The position numbers and the translations under genes were made by a program. Shown piece by piece: positions 38,761-47,863 of a stretch of DNA of 60,941 nt. Under the pieces are notes generated by a model. It saw nothing but the letters and a program-made list of their open reading frames with translations. It was not told the origin of the DNA and made no database searches. Position 1 is the first letter of the stretch. Each line of letters opens with the position of its first letter. The stretch is taken from the NCBI GenBank assembly GCA_031276355.1, contig JAISNC010000093.1:1-60941 (forward strand), given 5' to 3'. The stretch is from Odoribacteraceae bacterium. GTDB taxonomy: Bacteria > Bacteroidota > Bacteroidia > Bacteroidales > Marinifilaceae.

Positions 38761-39595
38761 GATACTCGGTATATTCGCCCAGGATTTTAAACTCGTTCAT
38801 CAACGGGCGCGTCGCGTCCAGCCCTTGCCTGTACTTCAGGATCTGCTCGAACGTGAAGTCCACGTAGAAAAGATACTCCCACTCGCGCCCCAGTATCGGC
38901 AGCGACTGGATGCGGGTCAGGTTCATGTCATAGAACGAGAAGATCGCCAGTACCCGCGACAGGCTTCCCCCGGCGTGCGGGAGCGTGAAGACGATCGATG
39001 CCTTGTTAATGGCCGTCTCGTCCACCAGTTCCCGGATCTTCCACGGGTTGGCTACCAGCAGGAAGCGCGTAAAATTGCGTTTGTTCGTCTCGATGCCCTC
39101 GGCCAGTACCTCCAGCCCGTACATCCCGGCCGCCTCCCGGCTACAGATGGCCGCGTGCCCCCGCGATCCCTGTTCGGCGATAAAGCGGGCGCTGAGAGCG
39201 GTATCTTCCTCCTCGACGATCTTCACGCGGGGCAGCGCGTCCAAGTAGTCGGCACACTGCATCAGGGCGATCGGGTGTGAATGTACCTCCCGGATCGTCT
39301 CGATCGTCTCGCCGGGCAGGGCGGCGAGGGCGTGCGTGATGCGGGTCTTCTGCTCGCCGACCACGGCGAGGTCACTCCCGCGGATCAGCGCGTGGTTTTG
39401 CAGCAGGCTCCCGGCGATCGTGTTCTCGATGGCCAGGATCCCGATCATCTCCGGTTCCCGTTTCACGGCCGCGATCACGTCCTTGAAGCGGGCGCAGGGG
39501 AGGATCTCGATCTCCTCGCCCCTCGACTTGAAATAGGCGCGGGCAGCGATCTCGTGATATGCCCCCGGGCCTCCTTGAATGGCTACTCTCTTCAT
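38744..39595 (-). CDS. pheA: Prephenate dehydratase
   Basis: MKRVAIQGGPGAYHEIAARAYF; ILAIENTIAGSLLQNH; ACT-domain part NKASIVFTLPHAGGSLSRVLAIFSFYDMNLTRIQSLPI. Confidence 0.94.
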   Translation of the reverse strand: MKRVAIQGGPGAYHEIAARAYFKSRGEEIEILPCARFKDVIAAVKREPEMIGILAIENTIAGSLLQNHALIRGSDLAVVGEQKTRITHALAALPGETIETIREVHSHPIALMQCADYLDALPRVKIVEEEDTALSARFIAEQGSRGHAAICSREAAGMYGLEVLAEGIETNKRNFTRFLLVANPWKIRELVDETAINKASIVFTLPHAGGSLSRVLAIFSFYDMNLTRIQSLPILGREWEYLFYVDFTFEQILKYRQGLDATRPLMNEFKILGEYTEYHDDAR

Positions 39596-39600
39596 GCGTT

Positions 39601-39635
39601 TAAAAATAAAGAATCCCGTCATCTCTGACAGGATT
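39601..39635 (-). terminator. Attenuator terminator upstream of pheA
   Basis: Minus strand AATCCTGTCA-GAGA-TGACGGGATT-CTTTATTTTTA; 10-bp stem with one G.U. Confidence 0.85.
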
Positions 39636-39689
39636 CGCGTGTTTCACTTCGTATTTATGTTCGTTCTACCATGCCGATCCTGTCCCCTT

Positions 39690-39740
39690 TCATGTAAAAT
39701 AAAAGTAGTGGAAAGAAAAGGTATGATAAAATCGTTTCAT
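39690..39740 (-). CDS. Phe/Tyr-rich leader peptide MKRFYHTFSFHYFYFT
   Basis: 16 codons with 5 Phe and 3 Tyr; downstream GACAGGAT complements terminator arm ATCCTGTC. Confidence 0.85.
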   Translation of the reverse strand: MKRFYHTFSFHYFYFT

Positions 39741-39891
39741 CGCTCGTGTTTTATCGTGTTTGGCGGGCCAAAGGTAGCGGTTTTTTCCCGGCGTACAAGC
39801 GGTAGGGAAAATTTTTCGGGGCAGGCAGATTCAAGTAGCAAATGTGACTACAATTTTCTTTGTGCTATAAGTATTTTAGCCGCAATTTATA

Positions 39892-39937
39892 TTGTTAAAA
39901 CGAGAATAAATCTTTGATCTATTTCCCGTTTTAACAA
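39892..39937. promoter_or_regulatory. Large inverted repeat TTGTTAAAACGAGAA-N16-TTCCCGTTTTAACAA between divergent operons
   Basis: 15-bp arms with one mismatch. Confidence 0.5.
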
Positions 39938-40103
39938 CACGTCATCAGTATCACGTTGTTTATTTATTTTCAATCCTTTATTACTATAAAGTTGTATTTA
40001 CTAATTGAACTTACTTGATTTGATTTGTTATTTGTTATCTCCTTCTCGTGAGGTCGCGTGGGCAAGTGACTTCGCGTGTTTCTTAAAAAAAAGTAGAAAA
40101 AAC

Positions 40104-40134
40104 TTTGCGCGGTTGATTTCTCCATCTATATTCG
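40104..40134 (+). promoter_or_regulatory. Promoter TTTG-N19-TATATTCG for the ilv leader transcript
   Basis: Near-consensus TTTG/N19/TAnnTTTG, ending 25 nt before the leader 1 ATG. Confidence 0.65.
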
Positions 40135-40159
40135 CGGCTGGAAAATAAACGTAACAACG

Positions 40160-40240
40160 ATGCGACACTTTATTCTACACGTGATTCTTCTAACGGTCGG
40201 TGGTGTGATTACCGCGGGAGCGAGAAAGGCGTGTGGATAA
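40160..40240 (+). CDS. BCAA leader peptide 1 MRHFILHVILLTVGGVITAGARKACG
   Basis: 26 codons, 9 Ile/Leu/Val. Confidence 0.85.
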   Translation: MRHFILHVILLTVGGVITAGARKACG

Positions 40241-40262
40241 AGTAGATTCCAGGAAAAATCAT

Positions 40263-40299
40263 GAAGCCTTTCTCGCGCGCCGGGGAAGGCTTCTTACAT
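40263..40299 (+). terminator. Attenuator hairpin 1
   Basis: GAAGCCTTTCTCGCGCGCCGGGGAAGGCTTC then TTACATTT; 5' arm GCCTTTCTCGC (40266-40276) is an exact complement of leader 1 GCGAGAAAGGC (40220-40230). Confidence 0.8.
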
Positions 40300-40310
40300 T
40301 TAAAGAAGGC

Positions 40311-40394
40311 ATGAGACAAGGAAACTATTTGAGACCGGAGAGTTCGTTGGAGGTGATTCTAATTACCATTCTACCCGTGGTGCTACGTACCTGA
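40311..40394 (+). CDS. BCAA leader peptide 2 MRQGNYLRPESSLEVILITILPVVLRT
   Basis: 27 codons, 11 Ile/Leu/Val, dense run VILITILPVVL. Confidence 0.83.
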   Translation: MRQGNYLRPESSLEVILITILPVVLRT

Positions 40395-40424
40395 CGGGAG
40401 AGAGGTAGTGTATATACTAAAGCC

Positions 40425-40455
40425 AGAGCCTTTCTCCCGCGCGGGGAAAGGCTCT
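40425..40455 (+). terminator. Attenuator hairpin 2 (no strong poly-T)
   Basis: AGAGCCTTTCTCCC-GCGC-GGGGAAAGGCTCT; CCTTTCTCCCG pairs with CGGGAGAGAGG (40395-40405) just after the leader 2 stop. Confidence 0.7.
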
Positions 40456-40481
40456 CGTCATAAATAACAGGAAATGAAGGT

Positions 40482-42302
40482 ATGAAACAGACGTTACGAA
40501 GTGCAACTACGATGACCGGCCGCGCGATGGCCGGTGCCCGCGCCCTCTGGCGGGCCAACGGGATGAAAGAGGAACAGGTCGGCCAGCCGGTGGTCGGGAT
40601 CGTCAACTCGTTCACGCAACTGGTGCCGGGGCACGTCCACCTGCACGAGGCCGGGCAGCGGGTGAAGCGCGTGATCGAGGAGCTGGGGTGCTTTGCCGCC
40701 GAGTTTAACACGATAGCCATCGACGACGGGATCGCCATGGGACACGCGGGGATGCTCTACTCGTTGCCGTCGCGGGAGATTATCGCCGACAGCATCGAGT
40801 ACATGGCCAACGCTCATCGCGTGGACGCGCTCGTGTGCATCGGGAATTGCGACAAGGTGACTCCGGGCATGTTGATGGCGGCCGCGCGGTTGAATATCCC
40901 GACGGTCTTCGTGTCGGGCGGGCCGATGGAGGCGGGGCGTTTCCGCGGCGAGCCGGTGGACTTGATCGACGTGATGGTCAAGGGGGGCGACCCGCGCGCC
41001 GACGCGGCGACGCTCGACGCGTTGGAGCGGGTGGCCTGCCCCGGGTGTGGCTCGTGCTCGGGGATGTTCACGGCGAACTCGATGAATTGCTTGAACGAGG
41101 CGCTCGGCATGGCCCCGGTCGGGAACGGGACGCTGGTGGCCACGCACGCGGGGCGGCTGGCGCTGCTCGAGGAGGCCGGGAGGCTTGTCGTCCGGGCGGC
41201 CCGGGCGTGGTACGGGGAGGGGGATCGCTCGGTGCTCCCCCGGGGGATCCTGACGTGGGAGGCGTTCGAGAACGCGATGTCGCTGGACATCGCGATGGGC
41301 GGCTCGACGAATACGGTGCTGCACCTGCTGGCCATCGCCCGCGAGGCCGGCGTTGCCTTCACGATGAGGGATATTGACCGGTTGTCGCGGCGGGTGCCGG
41401 TGCTGTGCAAGGTGGCCCCGAACGGGCGCTACCACGTGGAGGACGTGCACCGGGCCGGCGGGATCCCGGCGATCCTCGGGGAGCTGGCGCGGGGCGGTCT
41501 CGTGCACCTGGACACGCGGCGCGTGGACGGGTTGACGCTGGAGGAGGCGATCGCCCGGCACGATATCGCTTGCCCGACGTGCGACCCGGCTTCCCGCCGT
41601 CTTTACCTGGCGGCACCTGCCGGCGTGCCGGGGAGGACGATGGGGGAGCAAACGTGCTACTACCCGGGGGCGGACATCGACCGGGAGCGCGGGTGTATCC
41701 GTTCGATGACGAACGCGTACGCGCGGGACGGCGGCCTGGCGGTGCTGTACGGCAACCTGGCCCCGGATGGCTGCATCGTGAAGAGCGCCGGCGTGGATGA
41801 AGGGATGCGCCGGTTTAGCGGCCAGGCCCGCGTGTACGAGTCGCAGGAGGAGGCGACGCGCGGCATACTCGCGGGGGAGGTGCGGCCGGGGGAGGTGGTG
41901 GTGATCCGCTACGAGGGCCCGCGGGGCGGCCCGGGGATGCAGGAGATGTTGTACCCTACGTCGTTCCTCAAGTCGCGCGGGCTGGACAAGTCGTGCGCGC
42001 TGCTCACCGACGGGCGTTTCTCCGGCGGCACGTCGGGGCTTTCCATCGGGCACGTGTCGCCGGAGGCGGCGGCGGGCGGCACGATCGCCCTGGCGCGCGA
42101 CGGCGACGTGGTGGAGATTGATATACCGGCCCGCGCGATCCGCCTGGCGGTGGACGACGGGGAGCTGGCGCGGCGGCGGGCGGCCGTCACCCGCTACGCG
42201 CCGGCCCGCCGGGAACGCCCGGTGCCCGCCTCGCTCCGGGCGTACGCCCGTTTTGTTAGCTCGGCCGACAAGGGGGCCGCGCGGGTGATCACCGAAGAGT
42301 AA
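40482..42302 (+). CDS. ilvD: Dihydroxy-acid dehydratase
   Basis: [92 protein letters not shown]. Confidence 0.97.
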   Translation: MKQTLRSATTMTGRAMAGARALWRANGMKEEQVGQPVVGIVNSFTQLVPGHVHLHEAGQRVKRVIEELGCFAAEFNTIAIDDGIAMGHAGMLYSLPSREIIADSIEYMANAHRVDALVCIGNCDKVTPGMLMAAARLNIPTVFVSGGPMEAGRFRGEPVDLIDVMVKGGDPRADAATLDALERVACPGCGSCSGMFTANSMNCLNEALGMAPVGNGTLVATHAGRLALLEEAGRLVVRAARAWYGEGDRSVLPRGILTWEAFENAMSLDIAMGGSTNTVLHLLAIAREAGVAFTMRDIDRLSRRVPVLCKVAPNGRYHVEDVHRAGGIPAILGELARGGLVHLDTRRVDGLTLEEAIARHDIACPTCDPASRRLYLAAPAGVPGRTMGEQTCYYPGADIDRERGCIRSMTNAYARDGGLAVLYGNLAPDGCIVKSAGVDEGMRRFSGQARVYESQEEATRGILAGEVRPGEVVVIRYEGPRGGPGMQEMLYPTSFLKSRGLDKSCALLTDGRFSGGTSGLSIGHVSPEAAAGGTIALARDGDVVEIDIPARAIRLAVDDGELARRRAAVTRYAPARRERPVPASLRAYARFVSSADKGAARVITEE

Positions 42303-42314
42303 ACACGAAACGAT

Positions 42315-44069
42315 ATGGAAGAGATGATTGCAGGTAACGATTCGACGCGGGGGGATGCCCGCCGCGTGCTCTCTGGCTCGCGGGCCCTGGTGGAGACGCT
42401 GTTGCTGGAGGGCGTGGAGGTGATCTTCGGCTACCCGGGGGGGGCCATCATTCCCGTGTACGACGCGCTGTACGACTACCAGGAGCGGTTGCGCCACGTC
42501 CTCGTGCGCCACGAGCAGGGCGCGCTTCATGCCGCCCAGGGGTACGCGCGCGTCTCGTCGCGGGTGGGCGTGTGCATGGTGACCTCCGGCCCGGGTGCCA
42601 CGAACACCGTCACGGGGCTGGCGGACGCGATGGCGGATTCCACGCCGCTCGTGCTGGTGACCGGGCAGGTGGGCTCCGCGCTGCTGGGGACGAACGCGTT
42701 CCAGGAGGTGGATATCATCGCGATCACGCGGCCGGTGACGAAGTGGAATTACCAGGTGCGGCGGGCCGCCGAGATCCCGCGGGTGCTCTCCCGGGCGTTT
42801 TACATCGCCCGCAGCGGGCGGCCGGGGCCGGTGCTGGTGGACATCACGAAGGACGCGCAGGTGGAGATGGCGCCGTTCTGCCCCGGGCCGGTGCTCGGCG
42901 CGCGGGGGTACGTGCCTTACCCGCCGCCCGACGCGCGGCAGGTGGAGGCGGCGGCGGCGCTGATCCGGGAGGCCCGGCGGCCGATGGTGCTCTTCGGGCA
43001 AGGGGTCATGCTGGGCGGGGCCGAGGCGGAGTTCCGCGCGTTCGTCGAGAAGAGCGGCATGCCCGCGGCCTCCACGCTGCTCGGGTTGTCGACGCTGCCC
43101 GTCGACCACCCGCTCTACGTGGGCCTGCTCGGCATGCACGGGAATTACGCCCCGAATATCAAGAACAAGGATTGCGACCTGCTGGTGGCCGTCGGGATGC
43201 GCTTCGACGACCGCGTGACGGGTAACCCCCTCGAGTTCGGCAAGAACGCGCGGGTGATTCACCTGGAGATCGACCCGGCGGAGGTGAACAAGATCATCCG
43301 GGCGGACGTCCCGGTGGTCGGCGACGTGAAGGAGACCCTCCCGATGCTCACCGGGCGGATCGCCCCGGGGGAGTACGCCGGCTGGATCGAGGAGTTCCGC
43401 GCCTGCGCCCGGGTGGAGGAGCGGGAGACGATCCGCCCGGCCGTCCAGCCGCTGGACGACGCGCTGCACATGGGCGAGGTGGCCCGCGCCGTGAGCCGGG
43501 CGTACGACGACGACGCTATCCTGGTGACGGACGTCGGGCAACAGCAGGTGTTCGCCTGTCGCTATTTCGGCTACCGGCGGCCGCGCAGCGTGGTCACCTC
43601 CGGCGGCCTCGGGACGATGGGCTTTGGCTTGCCGGCGGCCATCGGCGCGCGGCTGGGCGCTCCCGGCCGGGAGGTGTGCCTGGTCGCGGGCGACGGCGGG
43701 TTGCAGATGACGATCCAGGAGCTGGGTACCGTCGCGCAGCTGGATATCCCGGTGAAGATCATCCTGATGAATAACGGTTACCTGGGGATGGTGCGCCAGT
43801 GGCAGGAGCTGTTTTACCACAAGCGCTACGCCTTCACCGAGATCCAGAACCCCGACTTCGGGTGCATCGCCCGCGCCCACCGCATCGCCTACCGGCTGGT
43901 GGAACGCCGCGAGGAGCTGCCCGCCGCCATCCGGGAGATGAAGGAGCACGCCGGGCCGTTCTTCCTGGAGGTGCGCGTGATGAAAGAAGAGAACGTCTTC
44001 CCGATGGTCCCCGTGGGCGCGGCCGTCGAGGATATATTATTAAACGGTGTCACGCCGCCCCTTTCATGA
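42315..44069 (+). CDS. ilvB: Acetolactate synthase large subunit
   Basis: VIFGYPGGAIIPVYDALYDY; HEQGALHAAQGYARVSSRVGVCMVTSGPGATNTVTGLADAMADSTPLVLVTGQV; TPP motif VAGDGGLQMTIQELGT. Confidence 0.97.
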   Translation: MEEMIAGNDSTRGDARRVLSGSRALVETLLLEGVEVIFGYPGGAIIPVYDALYDYQERLRHVLVRHEQGALHAAQGYARVSSRVGVCMVTSGPGATNTVTGLADAMADSTPLVLVTGQVGSALLGTNAFQEVDIIAITRPVTKWNYQVRRAAEIPRVLSRAFYIARSGRPGPVLVDITKDAQVEMAPFCPGPVLGARGYVPYPPPDARQVEAAAALIREARRPMVLFGQGVMLGGAEAEFRAFVEKSGMPAASTLLGLSTLPVDHPLYVGLLGMHGNYAPNIKNKDCDLLVAVGMRFDDRVTGNPLEFGKNARVIHLEIDPAEVNKIIRADVPVVGDVKETLPMLTGRIAPGEYAGWIEEFRACARVEERETIRPAVQPLDDALHMGEVARAVSRAYDDDAILVTDVGQQQVFACRYFGYRRPRSVVTSGGLGTMGFGLPAAIGARLGAPGREVCLVAGDGGLQMTIQELGTVAQLDIPVKIILMNNGYLGMVRQWQELFYHKRYAFTEIQNPDFGCIARAHRIAYRLVERREELPAAIREMKEHAGPFFLEVRVMKEENVFPMVPVGAAVEDILLNGVTPPLS

Positions 44070-44091
44070 CAGCCATGAAGCCCGCTGCCCG

Positions 44092-44193
44092 ACACCGGCA
44101 CCGCCCGCGGTACGACACCGGTACAGCCTGCTGTACGACACCGGTACAGCCTGCTGTACGGCACCGGTACAGCCTGCTGTACGATACCCGTAT
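44092..44193. repeat. 23-bp tandem repeat, about 4.4 copies, each containing a hairpin
   Basis: ACACCGGTACAGCCTGCTGTACG starting at 44092 (diverged), 44115, 44138, 44161, 44184 (partial); GTACAG-CCTG-CTGTAC in each full copy. Confidence 0.9.
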
Positions 44194-44264
44194 ATTTTCC
44201 TATATGATAAGCGTTTCTTAACGGGTCATGGAAGCCTCCTTCCATGCATCGTGGATAGTCATCG

Positions 44265-46457
44265 TCAATCGACGAGCGAGAAGGTGGCCACGCGGTCTTT
44301 CACGCGGAGGTGAAACACGCCGGGTTCCAGGCGACGAAGGCCGTCGGGGCCGGGGAAACTCAAGTCGCGGGAGGGGACGATCTCGAACGTGTAGCGGCGC
44401 GTCCCGCCGGCGGGGATCCCGCGCTTCTCGAAATGCTTCAACTCCTTCACCGGGCGCGAGATGGAGGCCACCGGGTCGGAGACGAACCAGAAGACGGTCT
44501 CGTCGCCGGGCCGGTCGCCCGCGTTCCGCACCTCGACCGACGCGGTGATCGTCCCGTCGCGCGTGACGCGGTCGCTCGACAGCGCGATCTCCCCGTACTC
44601 GTAGCGGGTGTAACTCAGCCCGTGCGCGAAGGGGTAGAGCGGCCCCGCGGGGAGATCCTGGTAGCCGCCGGAGCCGGGACGCGCCGGTTGCCGCTGGTTA
44701 TAATACGCCGGCTGCTGGGCGGCCCCGCGCGGGAAGGTGATCGACAGGCGACCGGAAGGATTCTCGTCGCCGGAGAGGATGTCGGCCAGGGCGCGGCCCC
44801 CCTCGATGCCGGGCTGCCAGATCATGACGACGGCCCCGGCGAGCGGCGCCACGCGCGCCAGGTCCAGGGGGCGGCCCGCGGATACCACCAGCACCACCGG
44901 CTTCCCCGCCCGCCGGACCTCCGCCGCGAGCCGCTCCTGGATCGCGGGCAACGCGAGGGACGCGCGCGAGGCGTTTTCCCCGCTCCACGCGGCCCGCTCC
45001 CCGAGGCAGAGCACGACCACGTCGGCGCGCGAGGCCACGCGGCGGGCCGCGGCGAAGCCGGTGGTGTCCTCGCCGTCGTGGTCGCAGCCGCGCGCGTGCG
45101 TCACCTCCCCGCCGAAGCGGGCGCGCAGGCCGTCGAGGAGCGAGCACGCGTCGCTCGCCTCCCCGTGCCCCGCCCACGAGCCGAGGAGCGCGACGCTATC
45201 GCGCGCCAGGGGGCCGATCACCGCCAGCCGCCGGGCCGCGCCCGCCGCCAGGGGCAGGAGGTCGTCCTTGTTCTCGAGCAGCACCATCGACTCGACGGCC
45301 AGGCGACGCGCGAGGGCCACGTCACCGGGACGAAGGAAACGCTCGTCGTCCGGCAACTCCTCGACGTACGGGCGGTCGAAAAGCCCCAGGCGGAACTTGA
45401 CGCGCAACACGCGCCTGACGGCCTCGTCGAGCCGGGCGATGGAGACCCGCCCCTCCTCGACGAGCGCGGGAAGGTGCCGGGCGTAGATATCGTCCACCAT
45501 GTCCATCTCCACGCCCGCCGTGAAGGCCTGCAAGCAGGCCTCCCGCTCGTCGGCCGCGACGCCCTGGGGAACGAGGTTCTGGATCGAGCCCCAGTCCGAG
45601 ACGACGAAGCCGTCGTGACCCCAGCGTTGCTTGAGGACGGTGGTGAGGGTGTAGGGATTCGCGGAGGCGGGAACGCCGCTGATGTCGTTAAAGGCGCTCA
45701 TGACGGTGGCGGCCCCGGCCCGCACGCCCGCCTCGTAGGGGGGCATGAACGTTTCCCAGAGGGCCTGGGGGGAGACGTCGCTGTAATGATAGTCGCGGCC
45801 GCCGTCGGAAAGGCTGTAGCCGACGTAATGTTTCAGGCAAGCGGCGATGGAGTGATCGCCGGCGAGGTCATCGCCCTGGTACCCCCGGACGGCCGCCGCG
45901 CCGTAGACGGCGTTCGCGTGGGGATCCTCCCCGTACCCCTCGACGACGCGCCCCCAGCGGGCGTCGCGGGCGACGTCGATCATCGGCGAGAAGGTCCAGT
46001 CCACGCCGGAGAGCTTGGCCTCGCGGGCCGCGACGGCGCACGAGGCGCGCACCAGGTCGACGTTCCACGAGCAGGACTGGGCCAACGGGACGGGGAAGAT
46101 GACGCGGAAGCCGTGAATGACATCAAAGCCGAAGAGGAGGGGGATGCCCAGCCGCGAGCGCTCGACGGCCTCGCGTTGCACCCGGTTGCGGTACGCGGGG
46201 CTGGGGCTGCGGTAGATCAGCGAGCCGGTGAGCGGGTCGACGGCCCTCGTCTCCCTCTCGACGTTGTTCGGGTTCATGTTCTTGCCGTACGTCCGCTGGA
46301 CGGTCTGCATGACCTTCTCCTCGACGGTCATGCGCGCGAGGAGATCCTCGACGCGGGCCTCGATGGGGGCGTCCCGCTCCTTGTAGACGGGGGGGGCATC
46401 GACGGCGCACGCGAGGAGAAGGGCGGGGAAGAGGGCGGTGATCAGGAATTTGTTCAT
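44265..46457 (-). CDS. Glycoside hydrolase family 3 (BglX-like beta-glycosidase) lipoprotein
   Basis: MTVEEKVMQTVQ; GIPLLFGFDVIHGF; DGFVVSDWGSI; ENPSGRLSITFP; lipobox LLLAC. Confidence 0.93.
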   Translation of the reverse strand: MNKFLITALFPALLLACAVDAPPVYKERDAPIEARVEDLLARMTVEEKVMQTVQRTYGKNMNPNNVERETRAVDPLTGSLIYRSPSPAYRNRVQREAVERSRLGIPLLFGFDVIHGFRVIFPVPLAQSCSWNVDLVRASCAVAAREAKLSGVDWTFSPMIDVARDARWGRVVEGYGEDPHANAVYGAAAVRGYQGDDLAGDHSIAACLKHYVGYSLSDGGRDYHYSDVSPQALWETFMPPYEAGVRAGAATVMSAFNDISGVPASANPYTLTTVLKQRWGHDGFVVSDWGSIQNLVPQGVAADEREACLQAFTAGVEMDMVDDIYARHLPALVEEGRVSIARLDEAVRRVLRVKFRLGLFDRPYVEELPDDERFLRPGDVALARRLAVESMVLLENKDDLLPLAAGAARRLAVIGPLARDSVALLGSWAGHGEASDACSLLDGLRARFGGEVTHARGCDHDGEDTTGFAAARRVASRADVVVLCLGERAAWSGENASRASLALPAIQERLAAEVRRAGKPVVLVVSAGRPLDLARVAPLAGAVVMIWQPGIEGGRALADILSGDENPSGRLSITFPRGAAQQPAYYNQRQPARPGSGGYQDLPAGPLYPFAHGLSYTRYEYGEIALSSDRVTRDGTITASVEVRNAGDRPGDETVFWFVSDPVASISRPVKELKHFEKRGIPAGGTRRYTFEIVPSRDLSFPGPDGLRRLEPGVFHLRVKDRVATFSLVD

Positions 46458-46513
46458 GGTCCGGGCGTGGATAAGGCGCGGCCCCGCGGGGAGGGGGCCG
46501 CGCCGGTGAGGGT

Positions 46514-47845
46514 TTAACGTGTTAACTCGAAGTCGTCCATCAGGATCGTGCGGTTGCCGACGGTGGTGATGTTGGCACCGGTGGAGGTGGAGAGGGGGCG
46601 TATCTGGTGCGCCTCGTAAGCGGTGCCCGCCGGGAAGCGGAACTCGATGGTTTCCCACTCGCCGTATTTCGTCGGCAGCGCGACGGGGGGCATGTTGCTA
46701 CCTCCCTTGTTGAACTTGATGTGCGGGTAATACTCGTTGCCCGGCTCGCGGTAGATCTTGAAACGAAGCCCCTTGTACTGCGCCAGGTCGGGGATCCCGC
46801 TCAAGGAGAGATCGAAGAAGCCGGAGGTGCTGCTGGTGCCGTTGACGGCGTTTTTCATGACCTTATCGCTGGTGTTGATGCCGCCCTTGTAGGGATTCTC
46901 CTGGATGGTGAGGCCGGGACTGTTGGTGGAGGCGAAGCGAAGCTTGAGGGTGGTGTTGTCGAGATTCTCGCAGTCGGTGATGAGGTAGGCCCCCGCGGTG
47001 ACGCGTAGCGTGTAGCCCCGCGAGAGGGTCTCGCCGATGGCGTTGACGGCGTGGTAGGCGAGCGCGTATTCGCCGGCGGTGGTGCAGGGGTAGAGCAGCT
47101 CGGCGGTAGTCGCGACGGTATGGCCGTCGAGCGTCCATTCGTGGACGATGCCGGTGCCGCCGTGGAGGACGGTGGCCGTGATGGAGAGCTGGTCGCCGGT
47201 GACCCTGTCGATGGTCGTGCCGGTCTCGGAGAATCGTATCTCGAGGGGGCGTTCGATGGCCTCGACGACGAGCGTTTTCTCGACGGTGCCGACGGCGTTC
47301 GTCCCGGTGTAGGTGAGGCTATACTCCTTGACCTCGGCCAGCGTGAAGCCGTGGAGGAAAGGTTCGGTGGAGAAGTCCACCCCGTCGATCCTCCAGAGGT
47401 GCGAGACACCGGCACCGGATTCGACGATGGCGGCGAGCTGGAGGTCGTCGAGCTGCTTGCGCTTGACGCGGGTGGAGTCGCCGGTGGAGAGCGAGATCGC
47501 GAGGAGATCCGCGACGGTGACGGTGAACACGCGGGAGTACTCCCCGGCACCGTTGCGGGAGACGTAGCGGAGGGTGTAGGTGCCGGGCGCCGCGAAGGTG
47601 TAGCGGAGTTCCGGCGTGGCCGCCTCGAGGCGGTCGTTGATAAACCAGTGGCTCGACGCGCGGCCGCCGGTGGTGACGGTGGCGCGGAGGGAGAAGGGCG
47701 CGTTGACGGTGGTCGCGAACGACTCCTGGTCGCTGTCAAAGGTAGCCCGCGGGGGGACGTTGGTGACGGGGCGCGGCTCCTCGGCACAGCCCCCGCACGC
47801 GGCGAGGGCGATGAAAAGCAGGGGTATGATCTGTTTCGTTTTCAT
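46514..47845 (-). CDS. PKD/Ig-like-repeat surface lipoprotein, probable glycan-binding protein
   Basis: Lipobox ALAAC; repeated TFAAPGTYTLRYVSRNGAGEYSRVFTVTV-like modules; C-terminal beta-rich domain. Confidence 0.75.
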   Translation of the reverse strand: MKTKQIIPLLFIALAACGGCAEEPRPVTNVPPRATFDSDQESFATTVNAPFSLRATVTTGGRASSHWFINDRLEAATPELRYTFAAPGTYTLRYVSRNGAGEYSRVFTVTVADLLAISLSTGDSTRVKRKQLDDLQLAAIVESGAGVSHLWRIDGVDFSTEPFLHGFTLAEVKEYSLTYTGTNAVGTVEKTLVVEAIERPLEIRFSETGTTIDRVTGDQLSITATVLHGGTGIVHEWTLDGHTVATTAELLYPCTTAGEYALAYHAVNAIGETLSRGYTLRVTAGAYLITDCENLDNTTLKLRFASTNSPGLTIQENPYKGGINTSDKVMKNAVNGTSSTSGFFDLSLSGIPDLAQYKGLRFKIYREPGNEYYPHIKFNKGGSNMPPVALPTKYGEWETIEFRFPAGTAYEAHQIRPLSTSTGANITTVGNRTILMDDFELTR

Positions 47846-47863
47846 GATTACGGGATAAAACGG

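Noticed and set aside
39596-39622. N-terminal extension MTGFFIFKR of pheA in the ORF track
   Set aside because: It overlaps the attenuator terminator; the MKRVAIQGGPG start at 39595 is better
40494-43949. 1151-aa minus-strand ORF opposite ilvD/ilvB
   Set aside because: Antisense shadow of two high-GC CDSs; composition is Arg/His/Pro-rich without domain-like motifs
44310-46517. 735-aa plus-strand ORF opposite GH3 (and similar 47051-49306, 57375-59246)
   Set aside because: Shadow ORFs; low-complexity composition and no recognisable family
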